A stretch of 64,000 nucleotides of DNA from Chryseobacterium koreense CCUG 49689 (lineage in GTDB: Bacteria > Bacteroidota > Bacteroidia > Flavobacteriales > Weeksellaceae): the NCBI RefSeq assembly GCF_001045435.1, contig NZ_LFNG01000013.1:58511-122510 (forward strand), read 5' to 3'. The position numbers were made by a program, and so were the translations under genes. The notes under the pieces were generated by a model. That model was given only the letters and a program-made list of their open reading frames with translations. It was not told where the DNA came from and searched no databases. Positions 16,241-25,066 of this stretch are shown here, piece after piece (positions within the stretch are counted from its first letter, which is position 1; each line of letters opens with the position of its first letter).

Positions 16241-16834
16241 TTATTGCTCAGAAGGAACTTCCAATGTTTCGGCCTCTTCATTAGGCTTAAAGAATGAAAA
16301 ACTCACATTTCCGTATTTCCGGGTATCGAGCAAATTCGGGTGGGAAAGCTTGATGCGGCTTTGATGTTCGAGCGCAAAAACTCCCCCTTTTTTTAGAAAT
16401 TTATTATTTAAGACCAAAGAAATCAACTCGTTATACTTTTCGACCGAAGTCTCGAAAGGCGGATCTGCAACCACCAAATCGTATTTTTTGTGGTTCCTGT
16501 TTTTCTTTAAATAATCAAAAACATCGGCACGCTGCACCGCAATCTGCACAGCCATATCCAAATCAGAAGCCGTGGAATTGATAAAGGCGGCGTGTTTTGG
16601 ATTCATTTCCACGGAAGTCACATCTTTGCAACCTCTGGAAGCCAGTTCCAAAGCGATCGATCCGATTCCGCCAAACAAATCCAGCGCGGAATCAAATTCA
16701 AACTCCAAATCAAATCGGTTTTCCAGAATGCTGAAAAGGGCCTCTTTCGCAAAATCCGTTGTAGGACGGACTTCGAAATTTTTCGGTGCCGAAATCCTTT
16801 TGGACTTCCATCTTCCACTGATTATTCTGTACAT
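16241..16834 (-). CDS. rsmD: 16S rRNA (guanine966-N2)-methyltransferase
   Basis: A 197-residue SAM-dependent Rossmann-fold methyltransferase that methylates G966 of 16S rRNA in 30S subunits. Family marks are MYRIISGRWKSKRISAP, RPTTDFAKEALFSIL, the SAM loop ALDLFGGIGSIALELASRG, VEMNPKH and the catalytic motif VADPPFE. Length fits the family, with a slightly acidic C-terminal tail. It lies downstream of a DUF3822 gene on the same strand, a pairing typical of Bacteroidota, though the 131-base spacer leaves room for a separate promoter. Confidence 0.94.
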   Translation of the reverse strand: MYRIISGRWKSKRISAPKNFEVRPTTDFAKEALFSILENRFDLEFEFDSALDLFGGIGSIALELASRGCKDVTSVEMNPKHAAFINSTASDLDMAVQIAVQRADVFDYLKKNRNHKKYDLVVADPPFETSVEKYNELISLVLNNKFLKKGGVFALEHQSRIKLSHPNLLDTRKYGNVSFSFFKPNEEAETLEVPSEQ

Positions 16835-16965
16835 TTTGGGGTTTTCTAATGGTTTATATGTTGTTTAAATTTTCCGGCATCCATCCAGATTTAATTTGCG
16901 CATCGCGAAAGAATCTAAATTTGGTCTTCAATGCAGGGAATTTTCCGAAATACGAATGAACGCAT

Positions 16966-17682
16966 TTAGTTCAAAATAAAATTCTTCTGAGGAAGGTTGT
17001 CAAAAACAATCTTCAAACTCTTCACAAATTTTTGCAGTTCAGAAATAAAGGTTTCATTTTCGGTGGTTTCGCCATAAACAAAAAAGCTGGTTTCATCTGT
17101 TCCAAAACCTATTTTGCTCAAAGTGAACATGATGAAATATAGAAAATCGACCTCAGAATTCACATCCAGATTGTTATAAAGAATCACTTTTTTCTCCTCC
17201 AGCGCAAAAAACTCGCACTGGTTGTGATAAAGATTGATGTGGATTTCTTTTTGATTTTTCACGTTAAGGTTATTTAAAAACTGCTCGCCGGAAAAATTAA
17301 ATCGGGTCGGTTTTTGGATATTTTTGATTTCTAAATAATACTTTTTTGGAAGCGTAAAATAAAACTGTACTCCAAATTTTTTGTTGACCGCAAGCATCAG
17401 TTCCTCGTGTTCACGATTGATTTCCGAATTATAAGAAATCAGATCAAAACCCAGTTCGTGGGCGGAAAAATCTGCCGGCATCAGGGTAAACTGATTCAAT
17501 GCCGAAATGACCGAGATTTCATCAAACTGCTTTTGGGAAAGGATTTCGCCTAATTTTTGCTCGATGAAATTTTCGGGAGTTTCTTCCGAAACAAAAAAAG
17601 TGGACTCCTCCAAAAAGGCTTTGTTTTTGGAAATCCGGTACTGTAAACCGTCTTTGGTGAAAAGCAGGGAAAGTTTATGCAT
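16966..17682 (-). CDS. DUF3822 family protein
   Basis: A 238-residue soluble protein without signal or membrane segments. It resembles DUF3822 proteins of Bacteroidota, which probably have an actin/ASKHA-like fold and sit next to rsmD (known context). Visible stretches include MHKLSLLFTKDGLQYRISK, EISVISALNQFTLMP, LISYNSEINREHE and EIHINLYHNQCEFFALEEKKVILYNNL. The function is unknown. It is upstream of rsmD on the same strand, consistent with a shared role or simple linkage. Confidence 0.82.
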   Translation of the reverse strand: MHKLSLLFTKDGLQYRISKNKAFLEESTFFVSEETPENFIEQKLGEILSQKQFDEISVISALNQFTLMPADFSAHELGFDLISYNSEINREHEELMLAVNKKFGVQFYFTLPKKYYLEIKNIQKPTRFNFSGEQFLNNLNVKNQKEIHINLYHNQCEFFALEEKKVILYNNLDVNSEVDFLYFIMFTLSKIGFGTDETSFFVYGETTENETFISELQKFVKSLKIVFDNLPQKNFILN

Positions 17683-17970
17683 GACTGTGGTGCAAATTTA
17701 GTCAAAAATAAGAAATTTTGATTGGCGAAAATTCCGAGTGCGCAGAGAAATAGATTTTGCAAATTTATTGTTTCACGATGGCTTCACAGCGGTCAAAAGT
17801 TTGCGAAAAAATAATGACGCAAAAAACTCAGAAACCACATGACTTTCAACTATTGAGAAAGGTTCCCGGAACGGCCTGCAAATATGGCGCGATTTCAAAT
17901 ATATTTCGACTGATCGATCGGGATTATTTCGGATACTGGCAAAATCCCGAAATATTTTTTTTCGCATTGA

Positions 17971-18801
17971 TTAAAGTACCTTCAACTCCAAATCAATGGA
18001 CTTCCCGAAGAATTTCTTGGAAATTTTTTCAAAGTTTTTGGTGATATCCGAAAGATAAAAATGAGTAGTCGGTTTTGGATTATGATCATTCAGCAGATGG
18101 TGTTTTTCCAGAATCATCTTCAACTGGTTCGCCACAATATTTGGCGAATCAATGACCCGAACGCGGTTTCCGTAATACTGTTTGATTTCATCAATCAGCA
18201 AAGGATAATGCGTGCAGCCCAAAATCAAGGTTTCAATATTTTTCAACTTGCTATTGCTCAGATAATTATAAATAATCGCATGAGTAATCGGATGATTTTT
18301 AAATCCTTCCTCAATCGCCGGAACCAAAAGCGGCGTCGCCAATTCATCCACTTTGATGAATTTGTTGTGCTTGCGGATGGATTTTCGGTAAAGGCCTGAA
18401 TTCACCGTAGCTTTCGTGGCGATCACTCCTACATTGTTGTGGATTTCATAGGAAACTTTTTCCGCCACCGGATTGATTACATCGATCACGGGAACTTTTT
18501 CTGCAACCAGATCCTGAACTTCCGCCAAAGCATTTGCTGTAGCCGTGTTACAGGCAATCACAATCGCTTTGCAATTTTTCTCTAGCAGAAAATTGGTGAT
18601 TTTTGACGAGTATTCCACAATCGCTTCCTTGGACTTATCGCCATACGGAAGGTGTTTGGTGTCACCGAAATAGATCAGATCTTCATGTGGAAGCAACCTT
18701 TTAATTTCTTTAGCCACCGTCAAGCCGCCTACTCCCGAATCAAAGATTCCAATGGGTTGCTGCGCGGAAAGATGGCTGAAATCTTGTTTTTTCTTTTTCA
18801 A
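17971..18801 (-). CDS. murI: Glutamate racemase, probable TTG start
   Basis: A 276-residue cofactor-independent racemase making D-glutamate for peptidoglycan. The two catalytic cysteines are in VIACNTATANA and LILGCTHYPLL, and the N-terminal motif is PIGIFDSGVGGLTVAKEI. I place the start at a TTG (18799-18801, LKKKKQDFSH), because the longer frame to 18867 runs through a -7 element (TATTTTTG on the minus strand, 18817-18824) and encodes sequence unlike the family. This gives a leader of about 10 bases. It is a single gene between DUF3822 and hemW on the same strand, with a 290-base gap behind it that holds nothing I can assign. Confidence 0.92.
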   Translation of the reverse strand: MKKKKQDFSHLSAQQPIGIFDSGVGGLTVAKEIKRLLPHEDLIYFGDTKHLPYGDKSKEAIVEYSSKITNFLLEKNCKAIVIACNTATANALAEVQDLVAEKVPVIDVINPVAEKVSYEIHNNVGVIATKATVNSGLYRKSIRKHNKFIKVDELATPLLVPAIEEGFKNHPITHAIIYNYLSNSKLKNIETLILGCTHYPLLIDEIKQYYGNRVRVIDSPNIVANQLKMILEKHHLLNDHNPKPTTHFYLSDITKNFEKISKKFFGKSIDLELKVL

Positions 18802-18816
18802 AGGAAAATGTTTGTG

Positions 18817-18824
18817 CAAAAATA
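18817..18824 (-). promoter_or_regulatory. -7 element of murI
   Basis: TATTTTTG on the minus strand, 15 bases before the proposed TTG start codon. No -33 TTTG is seen. Confidence 0.5.
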
Positions 18825-18888
18825 GAGATTTTCTGTGAGTGAAATTGCTTCTCCGTGAAATTGGCAATCCACTTTAAGCATTCCGTTT

Positions 18889-20013
18889 TTAAACCAAAAA
18901 CAAATCACTCGCAATTCCATCGGCCATAAACCAGTGTTTTTCGGGAATTTTCAAGTGGTCATTTTCGATGGTCAAAATGCCTTCCTCGATTTTTTGTTGC
19001 ATTTCATGCTGAAGATATTCGAACGTTTTGACGGGAAACTGCTCCTTTAAAGAAACCAGATCAACTCCCCAAACCGTCCTTAAACCGATCATCAGCATTT
19101 CGTTGAACCGGTCTTTTTCGCTGAGGATTTCGGTTTCTTTGGCGAGTTTGTTTTCGCTCAAGAAATCGATGTATTTCTTGTTATTGGATATGTTCCAGCT
19201 TCTTTCATTTCGTCCGTTGTAGGAATGTGCGGAAGGTCCGATTCCCAAATATTCCTGATATTTCCAGTACGCCGAATTGTGTTTGGAATGAAATCCTGGT
19301 TTGCCGAAATTGGAAATTTCATAATGATCGAAACCGTGATCTTTCAGAAATTCCGACATGTAATAAAATTCCTTATTCTGCTCCGATTCATTGGGTGCCG
19401 CTATTTTTCGCTGCTTAATCCATTGGTTCAGCGCGGTTTTTGGCTCAATCGTCAATGCATAAGATGAAACGTGCGGAACTTCCAGGGCTATGGTTTTGTC
19501 CAGATTCTGCTTCCAAATCTCAAAATTGGAAGTCGGAGAACCGTAAATCAAATCGATGCTGATGTTTTCGAAGCCAAAATCCTGGGACCGCTTGATGGAA
19601 CTTTCTGCTTCCGAGGAATTGTGGGCACGGTTCATCATCTTCAAATCTTCGTCAAAAAAACTTTGAGTCCCGATAGAAAGCCGGTTGATTTCGGTATGGG
19701 TGAGATCTTTCAGAAAATCTTTGTCTAAGTCGTCCGGATTGGCTTCTATGGTAATTTCGATGTCCTGAGCAAAACTGAAATATTTTAAAACCTCATCCAT
19801 AATGGATTTCAGCTCATCGACCTTTAAAACTGTAGGAGTTCCACCCCCGAAATAGAGGGATTTCAGGTCTTTGCTTTGAAGTTCATCTTTCCGCAAAAAC
19901 AGTTCCTTCTTTAATGCCGAAATCATCTGGTCCTTAAAATCCAGAGAAGTGGAGAAGTGGAAATTGCAGTAACTGCATTTTTGCTTGCAGAAAGGGATGT
20001 GGAGATAAAGCAT
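18889..20013 (-). CDS. hemW: Radical SAM heme chaperone HemW
   Basis: A 374-residue radical SAM protein. The [4Fe-4S] cysteines are Cys9, Cys13 and Cys16 (FCKQKCSYCNFHF). The position after the third cysteine carries Phe, not the extra Cys of HemN, pointing to HemW rather than coproporphyrinogen dehydrogenase. Other marks are LYFGGGTPTVL, ITIEANPDDL, SIGTQSFFDEDLKMMNRAH and YEISNFGKPGFHSKHN. HemW binds heme and is thought to deliver it to respiratory proteins. The gene ends about 20 bases before the longer murI frame and could be its upstream operon partner. Confidence 0.92.
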   Translation of the reverse strand: MLYLHIPFCKQKCSYCNFHFSTSLDFKDQMISALKKELFLRKDELQSKDLKSLYFGGGTPTVLKVDELKSIMDEVLKYFSFAQDIEITIEANPDDLDKDFLKDLTHTEINRLSIGTQSFFDEDLKMMNRAHNSSEAESSIKRSQDFGFENISIDLIYGSPTSNFEIWKQNLDKTIALEVPHVSSYALTIEPKTALNQWIKQRKIAAPNESEQNKEFYYMSEFLKDHGFDHYEISNFGKPGFHSKHNSAYWKYQEYLGIGPSAHSYNGRNERSWNISNNKKYIDFLSENKLAKETEILSEKDRFNEMLMIGLRTVWGVDLVSLKEQFPVKTFEYLQHEMQQKIEEGILTIENDHLKIPEKHWFMADGIASDLFLV

Positions 20014-20152
20014 TGATTAAGTTACTATAAACAGGTAGCCTGCCTGCAGACCGTCACGAAAGAGGCAAGCAATTTTTGATTGCTATCAACATTCATCCTC
20101 GACGCAAAATTGATTTGGAGCTTCCTGGTCTCAAAAAAAGGGTTTCAATTAT

Positions 20153-21103
20153 TTAAAACCTGAACCCTCTCTGATTGATGAAGTTCTCGATATTGTAACC
20201 CACGCTTAACATGAAGCTGCTTCCCGCATATTGCTGAATATCTGAAAGTCCGAAATTGTAACTTGCGCCAAAGAAGAATCGGTTCACCGTTGCTTTCACT
20301 ACAGGAGCGATGCCTAAACTTTGGTTCCCAAATTTGTTATTTGCTGTCCGGAAACTTGCTCCGGCAGAAAATGAACTGGATTCACCTCTTGCTGTTGCCA
20401 TCAGATTCATGTCTATCATTTTCGCGGAGTTGGTGCTAAAGTTCATCAGGACTGAAGGCGTCACAAAGAAATCTTCACCCAAATGCACGTTGTATCCAGC
20501 ATTAAACATCAGTTTTGTGGGTTCCGGCTCAATTCCCGCAACAATCGGGATATCATTGCTCAAAGCAATATCATTGACTGAAAATCCGGCGAAGAATTTG
20601 CGGAAGGTAATGGCCATCCCAAGATTGGCATAAACCAGGAACAAACTGCTGTTTTCCGGTGCAATGGTGGGATCTCCGGCAGTTTCCGGATTCAACATGC
20701 CCAAATCCACGTGCATATTATAAAAATTCACACTGGTTCCAAAAGAAAACTGACTTAATCTTTCACCATCATCATCCATCGGGATAAAATAAGACGCACC
20801 GGCAGAAATTCCGTTTGACGAAACCGGCCCGTTTTGGTCCCGAAAAAAATGAAGCCCTGCTCCCACCCGGTCAAAAACGTTTGCATGAATCCCGATCGAC
20901 TGCACATTTGGCGACTGGTCAAATTTCGAAAACTGCTTTTGGTAATTCAAATTCACCACTACGTCATCCGTTTTCCCATAAAGTGCGGGATTGAAAAGAA
21001 AATCACCCTCCAGCAAGTACTGCTGATAATAAGGCAATGTTTCCTGGCTTTTGAAGAAGCCGAAAAAGGAAACGGCAATGATTAGTACTAATAATTTTCT
21101 CAT
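20153..21103 (-). CDS. PorP/SprF family T9SS-associated membrane protein
   Basis: A 316-residue outer-membrane protein with a signal peptide (MRKLLVLIIAVSFFGFFKSQ). It has the family start LPYYQQYLLEGDFLFNPALYGKTDDVVVNLNYQKQF, followed by alternating beta strands to a C-terminal LSVGYNIENFINQRGFRF. PorP/SprF proteins assist the type IX secretion system, often in attachment or secretion of particular cargo such as gliding adhesins. No large adhesin or gldKLMN genes are adjacent; it lies between hemW and rluD. This is therefore one of several paralogues expected in such a genome. Confidence 0.9.
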   Translation of the reverse strand: MRKLLVLIIAVSFFGFFKSQETLPYYQQYLLEGDFLFNPALYGKTDDVVVNLNYQKQFSKFDQSPNVQSIGIHANVFDRVGAGLHFFRDQNGPVSSNGISAGASYFIPMDDDGERLSQFSFGTSVNFYNMHVDLGMLNPETAGDPTIAPENSSLFLVYANLGMAITFRKFFAGFSVNDIALSNDIPIVAGIEPEPTKLMFNAGYNVHLGEDFFVTPSVLMNFSTNSAKMIDMNLMATARGESSSFSAGASFRTANNKFGNQSLGIAPVVKATVNRFFFGASYNFGLSDIQQYAGSSFMLSVGYNIENFINQRGFRF

Positions 21104-21152
21104 AATTAACTTCAGGTGAATTCTTGCAAATATAAAAAACTTTTAAAAACAA

Positions 21153-22208
21153 TCACTCCAAATATTTACGCCACTTATTAATGGCTTCTTCCATGTCTTT
21201 GGGCATCGGACTTTCGAAATACATTTCCTTTTTGGTGGTGGGATGTATGAATCCCAAAGTATGGGCATGGAGCGCATGACGGGGCAAAACCTCGAAAACA
21301 TTCTTCACGAACTGTTTATATTTAGGGAGATGGACTCCTTTCAAAATTTGGTTGCCTTCATATCTTTCGTCATTGAACAGGGTATGTCCAATATGTTTGA
21401 AGTGAGCCCTGATCTGATGTGTCCTACCGGTTTCCAGCTTACATTCCACCCAGGTCATGTATTTGAATCTTTCAATAACTTTATAATGAGTGACGGCATG
21501 TTTTCCTAAACTGCCATCTTCAAAAACCGCCATTTGCATTCGGTTTTTCAAATGCCTTCCGATATTTCCGCGAATGGTTCCTTCATCAGCTGCAATATTT
21601 CCCCAGACAAAAGCCCAGTAAAGCCGCTTGGTTTTCCGGTCAAAAAACTGCTTTGCCAAAAAACTCAAGGCATATTCATTTTTGGCAATCACCAAAAGTC
21701 CGGAAGTGTCTTTATCAATCCGGTGGACCAATCCCACCCGATCCAAATCGGATTTCTGGCCGTTTTTTTCGAAGTGGAACGCAAGCGCGTTGACCAAAGT
21801 TCCGTCCCAATTTCCAAATCCGGGATGCACCACCATTCCAGCTTCCTTGTCCACCACCACCACGTCATCATCTTCATAAACGATATTTATCGGAATATCT
21901 TGCGGAATGATTACATTTTCTCTTGGAGGATGAGTGAGCAGAACCGAGATTTCATCACCTGGTTTTACACGGTAGTTTTGTTTGACTACTTTTCCGTTCA
22001 CCACCACATTTCCCGCCCTGCAGGTTTGCGAGATCTTGTTCCGCGTAGAATTCTGGCGGATATTGTGCAGGTATTTATCAATACGTATGATTTCCTGGCC
22101 TTTGTCCACTTTTATGCTAAAGTGTTCATAAAGGCCATCGGATTCAGCTTCATTTGATTCCTGGCTGAGTAAATCTTCGTCTGAAAAATCTTCGTTTTCT
22201 TCCTTCAT
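21153..22208 (-). CDS. rluD: RluA/RluD family 23S rRNA pseudouridine synthase
   Basis: A 351-residue enzyme with an acidic N-terminal tail, an S4 RNA-binding domain (RIDKYLHNIRQNSTRNKISQTCRAGNV, residues ~42-100) and the catalytic domain with HRIDKDTSGLLVIAKN, whose Asp is the nucleophile. The family isomerises uridines in helix 69 of 23S rRNA; RluD-type is the most likely member, but RluA/C-type cannot be excluded. A PASTA protein gene lies upstream on the same strand, separated by a terminator-like hairpin, so rluD may be expressed partly by read-through. Confidence 0.92.
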   Translation of the reverse strand: MKEENEDFSDEDLLSQESNEAESDGLYEHFSIKVDKGQEIIRIDKYLHNIRQNSTRNKISQTCRAGNVVVNGKVVKQNYRVKPGDEISVLLTHPPRENVIIPQDIPINIVYEDDDVVVVDKEAGMVVHPGFGNWDGTLVNALAFHFEKNGQKSDLDRVGLVHRIDKDTSGLLVIAKNEYALSFLAKQFFDRKTKRLYWAFVWGNIAADEGTIRGNIGRHLKNRMQMAVFEDGSLGKHAVTHYKVIERFKYMTWVECKLETGRTHQIRAHFKHIGHTLFNDERYEGNQILKGVHLPKYKQFVKNVFEVLPRHALHAHTLGFIHPTTKKEMYFESPMPKDMEEAINKWRKYLE

Positions 22209-22217
22209 TTGATGTAC

Positions 22218-22247
22218 AAAAAAACTCCAACTTTCCGTTGAAGTTTT
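22218..22247 (-). terminator. Intrinsic terminator between PASTA gene and rluD
   Basis: An 11-bp stem with one mismatch (aaaacttcaac / gttggagtttt on the minus strand), a five-base loop and a T run after it. Confidence 0.7.
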
Positions 22248-22267
22248 ATTTCTATTTAGATTGAAAA

Positions 22268-23326
22268 TTATTCAACAATCACCTTTTTCGCTTTTGGCTT
22301 TTCTTCCGGTTTCGGAGTGGCTGGCTTTGAAGCGGTAGTGTTGGTTTTCGGTTTGGTTTCCACAGGTTTTTGCTTTGGCTCCGCTGCGGGTTTCGTGGTT
22401 TCTGATTTTGGAACTTCCGGTTTTGGCTGCTCAGGAACCGCCTGTTCTGTGTTCGGCTCCGCAACTCTTTGCTGTGGCTTCTGAAAAACAGGGGTTCTGG
22501 AACCTGAAGGCGGTATGGTGGTATCGATCTTAACTCTGTAAATGGAATTCAGCTGTGAAATTTTCGCTCCCAATTCGGCAGGAGTTTTCTTGCTTGCCCA
22601 AATATCGATCTGCATTCCCTGATCACGGACATTCATTGATGGTGGATCTTGGAAATAAACAATGTCGGATTCATCTGTGCCGCCGTCTTCATGTTCCACT
22701 AAACCAACTTCAAATAAATTCTGTGTAATAATTGCTTTCGCCTGTTGCACGGTAAGTCCAACTAAATTTGGTACCGAAATATTTCTTCTGGGTCCCGCTC
22801 CGATCACCAAATCAATTGTGGAGAATCTCGGCAGCAGCGCACCTGGTTTCAAAGTGGCCCCATTGTAAATCATCCTGATGACAGCGTCACGCTGAATATT
22901 TGGTTCGAAAATCGTGTCACCGACTTTCAGCCCGACCTGTTCCAATTGCCTAAATGCCAAACCTTTGTACCGGTCCAAAATATCCGGAACAGAAACCTGC
23001 GCATAAGTTCTTGGATTCACCTTTAAGATGATGGTTCGTCCATCTTTTACCCTGGAACCTGGGGAAGGATAAATCTGCAGAACTTGGAACGGACGGTATT
23101 TCGGGTCGTATTTAAAACTGTCAACTTCATATTCCAGTCCGGAATCGTCCAGAATTTTGATGGCTTGCTGCACGGTCTTGTTCATCACATTCGGCACCGG
23201 AATCTCCTTACCATGATTGGTGTGAATCTCCAACCATCGGAAAGTAAGCCAGACCAAACCGGTGAAAACTGCCGCAGCAACGAGTAAGTTTACCAGAACT
23301 TTCCAGTGGAAAAGCGATTTAAGCAT
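22268..23326 (-). CDS. PASTA domain membrane protein
   Basis: A 352-residue protein with a short cytoplasmic N-terminus, one membrane helix (VLVNLLVAAAVFTGLVWLTF, ~residues 10-30) and three PASTA repeats outside (IPVPNVMNKTVQQAIKILDDSGL; SVPDILDRYKGLAFRQLEQVGLKVGD; SVPNLVGLTVQQAKAIITQNLF). A Pro/Lys-rich low-complexity tail from about residue 275 (PEQPKPEVPKSETTKP) follows. PASTA domains in other bacteria bind peptidoglycan fragments or beta-lactams, mostly on kinases and penicillin-binding proteins; this protein has no kinase domain. The position upstream of rluD is common in flavobacteria. Confidence 0.9.
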   Translation of the reverse strand: MLKSLFHWKVLVNLLVAAAVFTGLVWLTFRWLEIHTNHGKEIPVPNVMNKTVQQAIKILDDSGLEYEVDSFKYDPKYRPFQVLQIYPSPGSRVKDGRTIILKVNPRTYAQVSVPDILDRYKGLAFRQLEQVGLKVGDTIFEPNIQRDAVIRMIYNGATLKPGALLPRFSTIDLVIGAGPRRNISVPNLVGLTVQQAKAIITQNLFEVGLVEHEDGGTDESDIVYFQDPPSMNVRDQGMQIDIWASKKTPAELGAKISQLNSIYRVKIDTTIPPSGSRTPVFQKPQQRVAEPNTEQAVPEQPKPEVPKSETTKPAAEPKQKPVETKPKTNTTASKPATPKPEEKPKAKKVIVE

Positions 23327-23448
23327 ATTGCCAAGACTTTAATTATAAGTGCAAATATATAAAATTATCTTTTCGGTAATTATGGAAATCTCGCCCATTT
23401 TTTTGAAATTCGGCACCCAGAAAAGCTTAAAAAGGTTTTGAAATTTTT

Positions 23449-23456
23449 ATCTTTGC
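23449..23456 (+). promoter_or_regulatory. -7 element for the yicC-gmk-nadA region
   Basis: TATCTTTG fits TAnnTTTG and lies 16 bases before the yicC start codon. Confidence 0.55.
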
Positions 23457-23472
23457 TTATTAAACCCAAACT

Positions 23473-24330
23473 ATGATTTTATCAATGACCGGCTTCGGAA
23501 GAAGTGAAGGAGTTTTCGAGGGAAAAAAAATCACCATCGACCTGAAATCGCTCAACAGCAAATCTTTTGACCTGAACATTAAAATGCCATTAAGGTATAA
23601 GGACAAAGAATTCGACATCCGGAAAACACTCAATGATAAAATCCTGCGCGGAAAAGTGGACTGCTTCATCAACATGGAAACATTGACCGATTCCAACGAT
23701 GTGAGCATCAATCACGATCTGGTGAAATCCTATATTGACGAACTGAAAAAAATCACTTCAGACGGGCCCGATTTCGAATACCTGAAAATGGCGATCCGTT
23801 TTCCCGACGCCATCTCCACAAGACCTGACGAACTCAATGAAAACGAATGGATTTTTCTTTCCGGTCTCTTAAATGAAGCGTTGGAAAAATTCGACCAGTT
23901 TAGAAAAACAGAAGGCGAAACGCTGCACGACGAACTGAAAAAGAACCTGAAAAGCATCGAATCGAGCCTTGCACAAGTCATTCCATTTGAAAACGAAAGA
24001 ATGGACGGAGTGAAGGAACGGTACCGAAAAACTTTGAATGAATTCGACAATATCGACGAGACCCGATTCTATCAGGAAATGGCGTACTTCACAGAAAAAT
24101 TAGACATTTCGGAAGAAAAAGTCCGACTAGCCCAACATTTAAAATATTATCTGGAAGTGATGAAGGATGAAGATTTTAACGGGAAAAAATTGGGATTCAT
24201 TTCACAGGAAATTGGACGCGAAATCAACACTTTAGGATCAAAAGCAAACCACGCAGAAATCCAGAAACTGGTGGTTAAAATGAAAGATGATCTGGAAAAA
24301 ATCAAAGAGCAAACCTTAAATGTACTATAA
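23473..24330 (+). CDS. yicC: YicC/YloC family endoribonuclease
   Basis: A 285-residue protein with the family start MILSMTGFGRSEGVFEGKKITIDLKSLNSK and the conserved end KLGFISQEIGREINTLGSKANHAEIQKLVVKMKDDLEKIKEQTLNVL. YicC proteins are recently described RNases acting on RNAs including small regulatory RNAs. It directly precedes gmk on the same strand, a widely conserved pairing. The 65-base spacer between them holds copies of a TTTCA/TGAAA repeat, so co-transcription is likely but interrupted by repeat structure. Confidence 0.93.
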   Translation: MILSMTGFGRSEGVFEGKKITIDLKSLNSKSFDLNIKMPLRYKDKEFDIRKTLNDKILRGKVDCFINMETLTDSNDVSINHDLVKSYIDELKKITSDGPDFEYLKMAIRFPDAISTRPDELNENEWIFLSGLLNEALEKFDQFRKTEGETLHDELKKNLKSIESSLAQVIPFENERMDGVKERYRKTLNEFDNIDETRFYQEMAYFTEKLDISEEKVRLAQHLKYYLEVMKDEDFNGKKLGFISQEIGREINTLGSKANHAEIQKLVVKMKDDLEKIKEQTLNVL

Positions 24331-24334
24331 TTTA

Positions 24335-24394
24335 GTTTCAAGTTTCATCTTCCGCCTTTGGAAAGCATAAACCTGAAACCTGAAACCTGAAACC
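24335..24394. repeat. TTTCA / TGAAA repeat tract
   Basis: gtttcaagtttca (24335-24347) faces three tandem cctgaaa units (24372-24394), so the spacer between yicC and gmk can fold back on itself. A related tract lies at 36991-37016. Confidence 0.65.
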
Positions 24395-24395
24395 A

Positions 24396-24959
24396 ATGAA
24401 TAAAGTCATCATATTTTCCGCACCATCCGGAAGTGGAAAAACAACTCTGGTAAAGCATTGCCTGGAACATTTTCCGGAATTGGAGTTTTCCATTTCCTGC
24501 ACGACTAGAAAACCGCGCGGAACAGAAAAAGACGGCGTGGATTACTATTTCATCACTCCCGAAGAATTTCGGCAAAAAATTTGGAAAGCAGCATTTGTGG
24601 AATTTGAGGAAGTGTATGAAGACAAATATTACGGAACTCTGGAATCCGAAGTGAATCGAATCTGGAACGAAGGCAAAACCGTGATTTTCGATGTGGATGT
24701 GAAAGGCGGAATCTCACTGAAAAAATATTTCGGCGACAAGGCGCTTTCGATTTTCATCATGCCGCCGTCCATCCGGGAATTGGAACGAAGGTTGATTGCA
24801 AGAGGAACCGACGATGAGGAAACCATCCAGACCAGAGTGGAAAAAGCGGAGCAGGAATTGACCTTTCAAAATGAATTTGACAAAATCGTGGTCAACGAAA
24901 ATTTAGACGACGCTAAATCGGAAATCTCCAATTTGGTGCGTGAATTTATTAATTCTTAA
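24396..24959 (+). CDS. gmk: Guanylate kinase
   Basis: A 187-residue kinase that phosphorylates GMP (and dGMP) to GDP using ATP. The P-loop is APSGSGKTT (residues 7-15). GMP-binding residues are in CTTRKPRGTEKDGVDYYFI and the lid region is RLIARGTDDEETIQTRVEKAEQEL. Length and start match the family. Its ATG begins two bases after a tandem cctgaaa repeat, an unusual translation-start context. It is the second gene of the yicC-gmk-nadA-folB same-strand series. Confidence 0.96.
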   Translation: MNKVIIFSAPSGSGKTTLVKHCLEHFPELEFSISCTTRKPRGTEKDGVDYYFITPEEFRQKIWKAAFVEFEEVYEDKYYGTLESEVNRIWNEGKTVIFDVDVKGGISLKKYFGDKALSIFIMPPSIRELERRLIARGTDDEETIQTRVEKAEQELTFQNEFDKIVVNENLDDAKSEISNLVREFINS

Positions 24960-25027
24960 CTTTATGGTCGAATTGGAGAACCGGTTCCGAATTCGGAACA
25001 TGAAGCCGGAAACCAGCTCCAATACTG

Positions 25028-25057
25028 AAATCTACCTGTCGGCAGACAGGCTTTAAA
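25028..25057 (+). repeat. Dispersed palindromic repeat, copy A
   Basis: The core ctacctgtcggcagacagg, with flanks aaat and ctttaaa, recurs inverted at 36954-36983 with one difference. The centre cctgtc-ggca-gacagg is an inverted repeat. It lies just ahead of nadA. Confidence 0.75.
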
Positions 25058-25066
25058 CCAAAACAA

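Noticed and set aside
17757..18044. Plus-strand frame and the gatcgatc palindrome near 17.92 kb
   Set aside because: The frame overlaps the murI end with no coding signs, and the palindrome is too short to claim a function.
12120..20125. Similar short strings gacgcaattgatttggagc (12130) and gacgcaaaattgatttggag (20101)
   Set aside because: Two imperfect 19-20 base matches in intergenic DNA are suggestive of a dispersed remnant but too short and too few to call.
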